Of a stretch of DNA of 17,586 bases, positions 1-5,100 are shown in pieces. This DNA is from CAZBKJ01 sp964492495 (GTDB lineage Bacteria; Patescibacteriota; Microgenomatia; UBA1400; UBA12028). Positions within the stretch are counted from its first letter, which is position 1; each line of letters begins with the position of its first letter. The stretch spans positions 1 to 17,586 of the forward strand of contig CAZBKJ010000026.1 of the NCBI GenBank assembly GCA_964492495.1, read 5' to 3'. The notes beneath the pieces were generated by a model that saw nothing but the letters and a program-made list of their open reading frames with translations, ran no database searches and had not been told where the DNA came from. Both the position numbers and the translations under genes were made by a program.

Positions 1-1500
1 ATCAAACGTATCTGTTTCTGGAAGAAAGTCTTTTCCTGGAGAATCAACCGATATGACATACGTCGCGTCGACGGGTGCGCGAAGTGATTGGAGACCAGAA
101 CTGATATCTGATAGCTGATGAGTTGAAAGCAATTCAGAAATATTTCCTGTCACACGTGTCTTGTCTTGATCTAAGAACGTCACAGAAAGTGTGGGGTTTT
201 CCTGTACCGAGTACCACACTGGTATTCGTATCCCCCAAACTATTTGACGGCTAATTGGCCAATTGCGAATGTTTTCCATCCATTGGTAGTATGTTTTTTC
301 AAATCGATCGGGAACGAATCGAACTTTCTTGCTTTTGGCTGCTTCTATAGCTGGTTTTGCCAGTTTTTGTGTAGCCACGAACCAATTGGGCATAACCATT
401 GGTTCAATGTCACTTCCAGTCTTATAATCGGTCGCAACGTTGTGAAGATAGTTGTCATCTGTTTTAACAATCATTCCTTCTGCCTTCATGTCTTCAACAA
501 TGAGCTTTCTCGCTTCTGCGACTTTTTTGCCATGGTACTTCAGTGCTCTATCGAGATGTTTTTGTTCTTTTCCTTCTGGAGAAGTAATAAACCAGGAGAA
601 ATCCATTTTTCCTTGAAAATCAATAATTGGTGTCACAGGGAGATCATATTTTTTTCCGAGAAGAAAATCATGCGCATCATGTGCTGGGGTAACCTTCATG
701 ATTCCAGTTCCAAACTCCATATCAATTTCGGGATCCGCAAGCACTTTCATCTCTACTCGGCCAAGTAACCCCTCAAATGTAATAGTTTTTCCAATCCAGT
801 CTTTGTACCGAGGATCATCGGGGTGTGCCGCAAGCGCAACATCACGAAACTTCGTTTCAGGTCGAACTGTTGCGATCACAAATGGACCATACTGGATGTA
901 GTAAAGTGGATCTTTGCGCTCGATATAATTCACTTCAAGTTCAGAAAAGCTGGTACCAGATTTGGGAGAGTAGTTCACAATGTAGTTGTCTCGGTAGACG
1001 AGTCCGTCTGTAACCATTTTAGAAAACGTGTTGTAGACCGTCTTCACCACTTTTTCATCAAGCATAAACGTGGCTCTTGACCAGTCACAAGAGAATCCCA
1101 TTTTTTTTAGCTGGTCAAAGATCGTGTGAGAGTTTTCTTGGACAAAAGAAAAAATATCTTTGTACAGCGTCTCTCGATCAAACTGAAAGCGAGATTTTCC
1201 TTGTTTGGCGAGTTGCTTCTCGTACACATACTGCGTTTCAAACCCTGCATGATCTGTGCCTGGAAGCCAGAGTGTGGGGTGTCCCATCATTCGGTGAAAG
1301 CGAATCAAGATGTCCTCGATGACAAACATTGCGTGCCCAGCATGTAACGATGCGTTGGCATTTGGTGGGGGAAGGAGGATTGTATACGGTTTCTTTTTGG
1401 GGTTCGCGTTTTTCTGCGTATCAGGATTAAGCGCTCCGGACTCTTCCCAGCGTGTATAGATATCGTCCTCGTGATCTGAGTGGGAGTAGGTAGGGGTCAT
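1..1500 (-). CDS. valS: Valyl-tRNA synthetase, N-terminal 500 residues (3' end off the window)
   Basis: Charges tRNA-Val with valine in the cytoplasm (class I aminoacyl-tRNA synthetase). Reading the minus strand from ATG 1500-1498 gives 500 codons, open to the window edge. The HIGH motif is HAGH (residues 53-56) within PPPNANASLHAGHA, where most bacterial ValRS have PPPNVTGxLHMGHA. PGTDHAGFETQ follows, then the CP1 editing domain with TVRPET and TPAHDAHDF, and then ISRQIVWGIRIPVWY, which matches the ValRS consensus better than IleRS. The last residues in the window, PETDTFD, normally lead into TWFSS, so the catalytic KMSKS and the anticodon-binding domain lie outside. The start lies 4 bp after the stop of the upstream 108-aa gene, with a weak purine-rich stretch (aagagag) before it, so the two are probably co-transcribed. 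Family assignment is secure; the NANAS variant is, from memory, typical of CPR enzymes. Confidence 0.95.
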   Translation of the reverse strand, partial: MTPTYSHSDHEDDIYTRWEESGALNPDTQKNANPKKKPYTILLPPPNANASLHAGHAMFVIEDILIRFHRMMGHPTLWLPGTDHAGFETQYVYEKQLAKQGKSRFQFDRETLYKDIFSFVQENSHTIFDQLKKMGFSCDWSRATFMLDEKVVKTVYNTFSKMVTDGLVYRDNYIVNYSPKSGTSFSELEVNYIERKDPLYYIQYGPFVIATVRPETKFRDVALAAHPDDPRYKDWIGKTITFEGLLGRVEMKVLADPEIDMEFGTGIMKVTPAHDAHDFLLGKKYDLPVTPIIDFQGKMDFSWFITSPEGKEQKHLDRALKYHGKKVAEARKLIVEDMKAEGMIVKTDDNYLHNVATDYKTGSDIEPMVMPNWFVATQKLAKPAIEAAKSKKVRFVPDRFEKTYYQWMENIRNWPISRQIVWGIRIPVWYSVQENPTLSVTFLDQDKTRVTGNISELLSTHQLSDISSGLQSLRAPVDATYVISVDSPGKDFLPETDTFD

Positions 1501-1504
1501 AAGC

Positions 1505-1831
1505 TTACTCTCTTTGGCTTATCGCAAGCGTTTGAACATCTGAGATTTTTAATCCATAGGTTTCAGCAGATTGGATGAGTTGATCAATTCTTCTGTTCTC
1601 TCTTGCTAGAGTAACCACATTTATCAGATATGATTTTTGCTTTTCATTTAACCCCGAAAATTGAGCATCGACAACTTGTTCTGGAGTATCTGTTTGCATA
1701 GGTTTTTCACCTCGCTGATATTTGCCAGTCCTCACATCTTTTGCCAAAGCGATCTGTTCTGGTGATGGTCCTTGTCGTACTACCTTATCGCTCAACTCTT
1801 GTCCCCGAAACCATCCGTCAAAAAAACTCAT
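1505..1831 (-). CDS. Hypothetical 108-aa protein upstream of valS
   Basis: No family recognised. The protein is soluble, with no signal peptide or membrane segment. It starts MSFFDGWFRGQELSDK, has a polar charged middle, and a probable helical C-terminal half (residues 60-100) rich in N, R, E and Q. The start at 1831 is supported by the purine-rich aaaagga about 5 nt upstream, which is a usable Shine-Dalgarno, and there is a leader of roughly 20 nt after a TAAAAT hexamer at 1859-1864. The stop lies 4 bp before the valS ATG, so both are likely on one mRNA. No function can be inferred beyond possible co-expression with valS. Confidence 0.75.
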   Translation of the reverse strand: MSFFDGWFRGQELSDKVVRQGPSPEQIALAKDVRTGKYQRGEKPMQTDTPEQVVDAQFSGLNEKQKSYLINVVTLARENRRIDQLIQSAETYGLKISDVQTLAISQRE

Positions 1832-1858
1832 ATGTCCTTTTGGTTAAATAGTTCTTCC

Positions 1859-1864
1859 ATTTTA
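1859..1864 (-). promoter_or_regulatory. Candidate -10 element for the 108-aa gene / valS
   Basis: On the minus strand TAAAAT matches the sigma70 -10 consensus at 5 of 6 positions. It lies 27 nt upstream of the ATG at 1831, leaving room for a Shine-Dalgarno leader. The hexamer 17 bp further upstream (TGGAAG) is a poor -35. Divergent from the candidate promoter of the SPFH gene. Confidence 0.3.
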
Positions 1865-1897
1865 CCTCGAAAAGAAAAAGTCTTCCATAGAGAATCT

Positions 1898-1925
1898 TTG
1901 TGAGAGCCTTGCCAGGGTGTAAAAT
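1898..1925 (+). promoter_or_regulatory. Candidate sigma70 promoter of the SPFH gene
   Basis: TTGTGA (1898-1903) and TAAAAT (1920-1925) are separated by 16 bp. The predicted transcription start near 1932 would leave a leader of about 20 nt that contains the Shine-Dalgarno-like aaaagga before ATG 1952. A second -35-like hexamer, TTGCCA (1909-1914), sits only 5 bp from the -10, too close for a canonical promoter. Confidence 0.4.
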
Positions 1926-1951
1926 AGAAAAACAATACAAAAGGAAACCAT

Positions 1952-2713
1952 ATGCTGGGATTTATTCTTATCACAGTCGTCATAGGCATTATCTTCTGGA
2001 TTACTTCATTGAAACAAATCAATGAGTATGAACGAGGAGTGGTGTATAGTTTCGGTCGATTTACCGGCATCATGCAACCAGGCTGGCGTTTTATGTGGCC
2101 GTACGTGCAGTCAGTCACAAAAGTAGACATCCGAACAAAGGCTGTCGAAGTTCCAAAACAAGAAGCGATTACCAAAGATAATGTGCAGGCAAAAGTTACT
2201 GCAGTTATTTACTACAAAGTCGTTGACCCTTCCAAAGCAATTAATGAAGTTGAGAATTTTTACTACGCCGTTACCCAGTTAGCTCAAACCGCGATGCGTA
2301 ACGTCATTGGTGCCGCAACGCTCAATCAGTTACTCGGTGAAAAAACGCACGTAGCAGAGCAAATTCAAAAAGATATTGACAAGATTTCCACAGGATGGGG
2401 AGTAGATGTTCAAGCGGTGGAACTAAAAGACATAGAACTTCCTGAGTCAATGATCCGAACGATGGCAAAGCAAGCAGAGGCAGAGCGTGAACAAAAAGCC
2501 ACGATCATCGCGTCAGAAGGAGAAGTCATCGCTGCTCAGAACCTCGCAAAGGCTGCTCACACAATGTCCGCGTCTCCTGGGGCACTGCATCTTAGAACCC
2601 TGAACTCAATAAATGACATTAGCTCTGATCAGAGTAATACTGTAGTATTTGTTACACCGATAGAAGTACTACAAGCAATTCAAGGTTTTGGTGAAATGAT
2701 GAAAAAGAAATAG
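1952..2713 (+). CDS. SPFH-domain protein, slipin/stomatin type
   Basis: Membrane-scaffold protein of the SPFH (stomatin/prohibitin/flotillin/HflKC) superfamily. These anchor by an N-terminal hydrophobic segment, oligomerise in the membrane and often modulate membrane proteases such as FtsH. Visible: a hydrophobic helix at residues 1-20, then INEYERGVVYSFGRF and QPGWRFMWPYVQ, the usual start of the SPFH fold. The SPFH core runs to about residue 165, a charged coiled coil (about 165-200, AEAEREQKAT) follows, and then the slipin C-terminus with SPGALHLRTL and a hydrophobic VVFVTPIEVL. The length of 253 aa is normal for a slipin. There is no NfeD partner next to it, although slipins often sit beside nfeD. 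An ftsH gene is about 12 kb away in this window; a functional link is only an inference. The start is supported by aaaagga upstream. Confidence 0.9.
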   Translation: MLGFILITVVIGIIFWITSLKQINEYERGVVYSFGRFTGIMQPGWRFMWPYVQSVTKVDIRTKAVEVPKQEAITKDNVQAKVTAVIYYKVVDPSKAINEVENFYYAVTQLAQTAMRNVIGAATLNQLLGEKTHVAEQIQKDIDKISTGWGVDVQAVELKDIELPESMIRTMAKQAEAEREQKATIIASEGEVIAAQNLAKAAHTMSASPGALHLRTLNSINDISSDQSNTVVFVTPIEVLQAIQGFGEMMKKK

Positions 2714-2725
2714 TGGCGAAAAAAG

Positions 2726-2790
2726 ATATCCACAGCTGTGGAAAACCTTGTGAATAAGTGTTGAAAGATCGGTGGATAAAAAGTGAATAA
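2726..2790. other. Cluster of five DnaA-box-like 9-mers (candidate oriC or DnaA-binding region)
   Basis: The 91-bp gap between the SPFH and MazG-like genes holds five near-matches to the DnaA box TTATCCACA (reverse TGTGGATAA). ATATCCACA at 2726-2734 matches 8/9 in forward orientation. In reverse orientation, TGTGGAAAA at 2737-2745, TGTGAATAA at 2749-2757 and GGTGGATAA at 2771-2779 each match 8/9, and AGTGAATAA at 2782-2790 matches 7/9. Four of the five share one orientation. The first two boxes face each other and form a perfect 12-bp palindrome, CCACAGCTGTGG (2730-2741). None is a perfect box. No dnaA, dnaN, rpmH or gyrB is in the window, so this may be an origin, a DnaA-responsive control site for the MazG-like gene, or a titration site. 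The array ends 14 bp before the next ATG. Confidence 0.45.
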
Positions 2791-2804
2791 CCTGTGAGAA
2801 ATAT

Positions 2805-3167
2805 ATGGATGATACTCAAGAAAAAACAAAAAAATCAAAACGAAAACTACATGCGACACCCTTTCGTGAATACTTCAATATTCTTTCAGATATCGATAAG
2901 GGCAAGCGCTACTCAGAAGACTACGGTTCGATAATGATCTTGTCTCTGGTGGAAGAAGTGGGAGAGATGGCACGTGCATACTTAGCCAAACACGGTCGCA
3001 AAAAAACCAATATCAGTGCTCAAATGGATGAATCATATGAGCAGGAGCTTGGAGACTTACTTGTGACCATCATGCGTTTTGCCCGCATGAAAAATATTAA
3101 CCTTCACGAGCGTATTTTGTACACTCTTGAGAAGATAAAGAAGCGCAAAACCGAGCCCAAGATCTAG
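2805..3167 (+). CDS. MazG-like nucleotide pyrophosphohydrolase
   Basis: All-alpha NTP pyrophosphatase of the MazG/dUTPase-like superfamily, expected to hydrolyse a (possibly non-canonical) NTP to NMP and pyrophosphate with Mg2+. The signature EExxE...ExxD is present: EEVGE at residues 50-54 and ELGD at 81-84, which supply the metal ligands. A basic N-terminal tail (TKKSKRK, about residues 8-14) precedes a helix, REYFNILSDID. The length of 120 aa fits single-domain MazG proteins rather than the two-domain E. coli enzyme. The substrate cannot be predicted. The start at 2805 is the first ATG and no good Shine-Dalgarno precedes it. The DnaA-box-like cluster occupies the upstream gap, which could couple expression to DnaA if the sites are real. 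The stop is followed directly by a run of seven T, but no hairpin precedes it. Confidence 0.82.
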   Translation: MDDTQEKTKKSKRKLHATPFREYFNILSDIDKGKRYSEDYGSIMILSLVEEVGEMARAYLAKHGRKKTNISAQMDESYEQELGDLLVTIMRFARMKNINLHERILYTLEKIKKRKTEPKI

Positions 3168-3175
3168 TTTTTTTC

Positions 3176-3204
3176 TCAACACTCCACCCTTGACATGGTA
3201 CAAT
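3176..3204 (+). promoter_or_regulatory. Candidate extended -10 promoter of the tRNA pair
   Basis: TACAAT (3199-3204) is preceded by TGG, giving an extended -10 (TGnTACAAT). TCAACA (3176-3181) lies 17 bp upstream as a -35 matching 4 of 6 positions. The predicted start near 3211 is about 6 nt before the first tRNA base. A better TTGACA (3190-3195) is present but only 3 bp from the -10, too close for normal sigma70 contacts. Confidence 0.5.
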
Positions 3205-3216
3205 ACAGTACGATTT

Positions 3217-3291
3217 GCACCCATAGTCCAACGGATAGAACACCCGCCTGCGAAGTGGGAAATCCTGGTTCGATTCCAGGTGGGTGCACCA
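3217..3291 (+). tRNA. tRNA-Arg, anticodon GCG
   Basis: Cloverleaf folded by hand. The acceptor GCACCCA (3217-3223) pairs fully with TGGGTGC (3281-3287). The D arm is GTCC/GAAC with a C12-A23 mismatch. The anticodon stem CCCGC/GTGGG contains one G-T pair. The loop CTGCGAA puts the anticodon GCG at 3250-3252. There is a 4-nt variable loop, and the T arm is CCTGG/CCAGG with loop TTCGATT. Discriminator A is at 3288 and the CCA tail is encoded (3289-3291). Arg identity is supported by A20 in the D loop (GGA) and C35. GCG reads CGC and CGU; most bacteria use ACG with A34 deaminated to inosine by TadA, so this isoacceptor is unusual. Confidence 0.93.
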
Positions 3292-3297
3292 GATAGG

Positions 3298-3380
3298 GGA
3301 GGGTTGGCACAGCGGCTACTGCAATAGTTTCGAAAACTATCTCCCGCAAGGGATCACAGGTTCGAGTCCTGTACCCTCCG
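3298..3380 (+). tRNA. tRNA-Ser, anticodon CGA
   Basis: Acceptor GGAGGGT (3298-3304) pairs with ACCCTCC (3373-3379). The D stem has 3 bp (GCA/TGC). The anticodon stem ATAGT/ACTAT encloses loop TTCGAAA with anticodon CGA (3331-3333), which reads UCG. The long class II variable arm is TCCC-GCAA-GGGA (3342-3353) with a GNRA-type tetraloop. The T arm is ACAGG/CCTGT with loop TTCGAGT. Discriminator G73 (3380) suits serine. CCA is not encoded (next bases are CAT), so the tail must be added by a nucleotidyltransferase, unlike its neighbour. Only 6 bp separate it from tRNA-Arg, so the two are almost certainly co-transcribed. Confidence 0.95.
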
Positions 3381-3383
3381 CAT

Positions 3384-3416
3384 TTTGGAATAAGCAACTA
3401 TCCCGCTTATTCCAAA
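3384..3416 (+). repeat. Inverted repeat / hairpin directly after tRNA-Ser
   Basis: TTTGGAATAAG (3384-3394) and CTTATTCCAAA (3406-3416) form a perfect 11-bp stem with an 11-nt loop. The stem starts 3 nt after the tRNA discriminator base. It could be a 3' processing or termination structure for the tRNA transcript, but no T-run follows on either strand, so it is not a standard intrinsic terminator. Confidence 0.6.
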
Positions 3417-3544
3417 TGTGGATAGAGAAGGATGAGTGGTTTACGCCGAGTCTTGAAGCGATTTGCCAATCGGCAAAGAGCGAAGATCCTCGAAAGAGGG
3501 CAGGTTCTCTCCGTCTCTATATGCTAACAGCTAGGTTGAAATGA
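3416..3544 (+). CDS. Possible 42-codon small ORF (doubtful)
   Basis: This is the only open reading frame of note in the 184 bp between tRNA-Ser and the end of the next gene. It begins MWIEKDEWFTPSLEAI and ends MLTARLK, with a basic middle (EDPRKRAG). The composition is plausible for a protein, with few rare-looking codons. Against it: the ATG lies inside the hairpin stem, there is no Shine-Dalgarno, and the frame simply continues upstream through the tRNA-Ser. It may instead be non-coding spacer or a decayed gene fragment. No family recognised. Confidence 0.2.
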   Translation: MWIEKDEWFTPSLEAICQSAKSEDPRKRAGSLRLYMLTARLK

Positions 3545-3564
3545 AAAGAGTAATGTAATTGGGA

Positions 3565-3945
3565 TTACTCATATCTCTTAAGATTTTTAAGAGCCGTTTT
3601 GATCTTTATACCTGTTTGATGGAACTCACTTTCACCACTTAATTTCCGTTCTATTACCTCTGTAAGATATTGGATAGCTTCAAGTGATTTAGGTAATGTT
3701 GTAGCAAATGAATTAGATTCGAAATAGGTATTCTTTTCCTCATCAAAACGCTGTTTTAATTTTCTATATCTTTCCTGAAGTTTTGGTCCAGTATCGGAAT
3801 CTAGCTTGTATTTTTCTACTGCTTCAGGTGAAAGCTCTCCTGAAGCCATTCTCAGTGTTATTTCGTCAAACGAAGCGTTATCCAAACCATCGAAAATGTC
3901 ATGTTTAGAAAGATCACTCTGTTCTATTCTTTTTTGCTGATCCAT
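3565..3945 (-). CDS. Hypothetical 126-aa helical protein
   Basis: No family recognised. Soluble and highly charged, with no signal peptide or membrane segment. Predicted mostly helical: an acidic N-terminal part (residues 1-45, including FDEITLRMASGELSPEAVEKY), then a coiled-coil-like basic/acidic stretch at about 58-72 (ERYRKLKQRFDEEK), and a C-terminal helix ending IKTALKNLKRYE. The start at 3945 is supported by ggag about 7 nt upstream, making this one of the clear Shine-Dalgarno starts in the window. The stop overlaps a 7-bp inverted repeat (GAGTAAT at 3548-3554 with ATTACTC at 3564-3570). It stands alone on its strand between the tRNAs and a divergent membrane-protein gene. Confidence 0.65.
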   Translation of the reverse strand: MDQQKRIEQSDLSKHDIFDGLDNASFDEITLRMASGELSPEAVEKYKLDSDTGPKLQERYRKLKQRFDEEKNTYFESNSFATTLPKSLEAIQYLTEVIERKLSGESEFHQTGIKIKTALKNLKRYE

Positions 3946-4018
3946 ATCTATCTCCAGTTAGAATTATTAATGGATAGTTTATCATTTTTTACTTAGAAAG
4001 TTTTACTCTTCGTTAATA

Positions 4019-4046
4019 GCCTGTTCATCATATATCTTGAACAGGC
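4019..4046. repeat. Perfect 8-bp inverted repeat in the divergent intergenic region
   Basis: GCCTGTTC (4019-4026) and GAACAGGC (4039-4046) flank a 12-nt AT-rich spacer in the 149-bp divergent gap between the 126-aa and 193-aa genes. The half-site spacing of about two helical turns would suit a dimeric repressor. As RNA it would give a weak hairpin with a 12-nt loop and no following T-run. It lies 35 bp upstream of the candidate -10 of the 193-aa gene. Confidence 0.35.
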
Positions 4047-4080
4047 AAACATTCGTGTGTAAAACAACTGAAATTTGCGC

Positions 4081-4086
4081 TACACT
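4081..4086 (+). promoter_or_regulatory. Candidate -10 element, leaderless start of the 193-aa gene
   Basis: TACACT ends 8 nt before ATG 4095, so transcription starting 7-9 nt after the hexamer would begin at or within 1-2 nt of the start codon. No Shine-Dalgarno sequence lies between the hexamer and the ATG. The hexamer matches the -10 consensus at 4 of 6 positions and no good -35 is visible. Confidence 0.35.
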
Positions 4087-4094
4087 ATGTTTGT

Positions 4095-4676
4095 ATGGAT
4101 TCCTCACAACAACAATCACAAAACCCTTCAGTTGAAACTCAAGATGATTCGCAGCGACCGGCTGAAAGACCGAGTAATGACCATAGTCGACATGAAGAGA
4201 AGGTGCTTTTTGAATGGACTGCAGCCTCAAGACCATATAAAAAACGTGACAGAGAGTTTTATACTACAATCGCTATAATCGTCTTTTTAGTTTCCCTTAT
4301 TCTTTTCTTTGCTGGACAGTTCTTGTTTATCGCTGTTGTCGTAAGTTTGGCGTTTGTTGCGTATGTGTTAAATACTGTTCCTCCTGACTCAATCCACAAT
4401 GCAATCACGACGTTTGGTATTCACACTGGTGATCAAGTATTTTATTGGGAAGAACTCGGAAGGTTTTGGTTTACAGAGAAACATAAAGAAGTGCTACTCC
4501 ATGTTGAAACCGCACGAGCCTTTCCTGGGGTATTACTTCTGCTTTTAGGTACTGCAAACCAAGAAGAAGTGAAAAAAGTGATGCTAAAGTACGTTGTTTT
4601 TGAAAAACCAAAAGATACCTGGCTTGATAATGCTGCCAAATGGATGCAAGAAAAATTTCCTTTAGAAAAAGAATAA
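4095..4676 (+). CDS. Two-helix membrane protein, conserved-looking, function unknown
   Basis: 193 aa. Residues 1-35 are polar and Q/S/P-rich (probably disordered and cytoplasmic). WTAASRPYKKRDREFYTT (41-58) leads into two hydrophobic helices at about 57-74 and 76-93, and a soluble C-terminal domain of about 95 residues follows, containing GDQVFYWEELGRFWFTEKH and a hydrophobic LLLLLG strand. The motif of aromatic/basic residues before a helical hairpin is one I associate from memory with proteins found in CPR genomes near VirB4/TraC genes; this is not verified. It converges on the last gene of the VirB4 operon with only 6 bp between the stops, which would fit a membrane partner of that system but proves nothing. 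The start is chosen because a -10-like hexamer sits 8 nt upstream. Confidence 0.75.
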   Translation: MDSSQQQSQNPSVETQDDSQRPAERPSNDHSRHEEKVLFEWTAASRPYKKRDREFYTTIAIIVFLVSLILFFAGQFLFIAVVVSLAFVAYVLNTVPPDSIHNAITTFGIHTGDQVFYWEELGRFWFTEKHKEVLLHVETARAFPGVLLLLLGTANQEEVKKVMLKYVVFEKPKDTWLDNAAKWMQEKFPLEKE

Positions 4677-4682
4677 AAATAT

Positions 4683-5075
4683 TTACCAAATCCTCTTCAG
4701 CCGAACACTTATTGCAGGGCTTATTTTTTCTTTTGGAAGAACTTCTAGTATTTTTTGAAAAATAAGCGTTTCATGTGGTCCGACATTTTGCACAAATTCT
4801 ACATAGATCACTCTACCATCCTTTACTTGTAGGGTAGCATTACTACCTTCCGTAGCTTGGATGTTGTTTTCACGTAATAATTCGAGTAACTGAGTGTGTC
4901 CTTGTGTATTTAATCCCACCCAAATTTCATTTGTACCCTCTACTACAGGAATTCTATCTTCTGGCATAACAAACGTGTTCCAGTCTGGAATAGGAATAGG
5001 TGACTTAAATGCTCTGATAAGCAAGTTGTTTACTTTTCCTTCAATTACTGTTCGAGTATTAGTCTGAAGTTCCAT
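4683..5075 (-). CDS. Hypothetical 130-aa protein, last gene of the VirB4 operon
   Basis: No family recognised. No signal peptide or membrane helix; the pattern looks alpha/beta. It begins MELQTNTRTVIEGKVNNLL. Strand-like segments include NEIWVGLN, TLQVKDGRVIYVEFVQNV and a C-terminal ISPAISVRLKRIW. It starts 25 bp after the virB4 stop on the same strand with only a weak purine stretch before it, so it is probably read from the same mRNA. Its job in the secretion-like cluster, if any, is unknown: an accessory or chaperone-like cytoplasmic factor is one guess. No terminator is visible between its stop and the convergent gene 6 bp away. Confidence 0.7.
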   Translation of the reverse strand: MELQTNTRTVIEGKVNNLLIRAFKSPIPIPDWNTFVMPEDRIPVVEGTNEIWVGLNTQGHTQLLELLRENNIQATEGSNATLQVKDGRVIYVEFVQNVGPHETLIFQKILEVLPKEKISPAISVRLKRIW

Positions 5076-5100
5076 AGTTGTTATAAGTCTTCAGGATCTA

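Noticed and set aside
244..1347. Several plus-strand open frames of 62-174 codons
   Set aside because: They lie antisense to valS, whose minus-strand reading carries all ValRS motifs; their translations are Cys/Phe/His-rich and resemble no protein.
2730..2741. CCACAGCTGTGG palindrome as an intrinsic terminator of the SPFH gene
   Set aside because: It has no loop and no T-run downstream; it is better explained as two facing DnaA-box-like sites.
3159..3176. T7 run after the MazG-like stop as an intrinsic terminator
   Set aside because: No stable stem precedes the run.
3176..3397. Minus-strand 73-codon frame with PGIEPGFPTSQAGVL-like sequence
   Set aside because: It is the antisense of the two tRNA genes. 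Such peptides are a well-known false product of translating tRNA loci.
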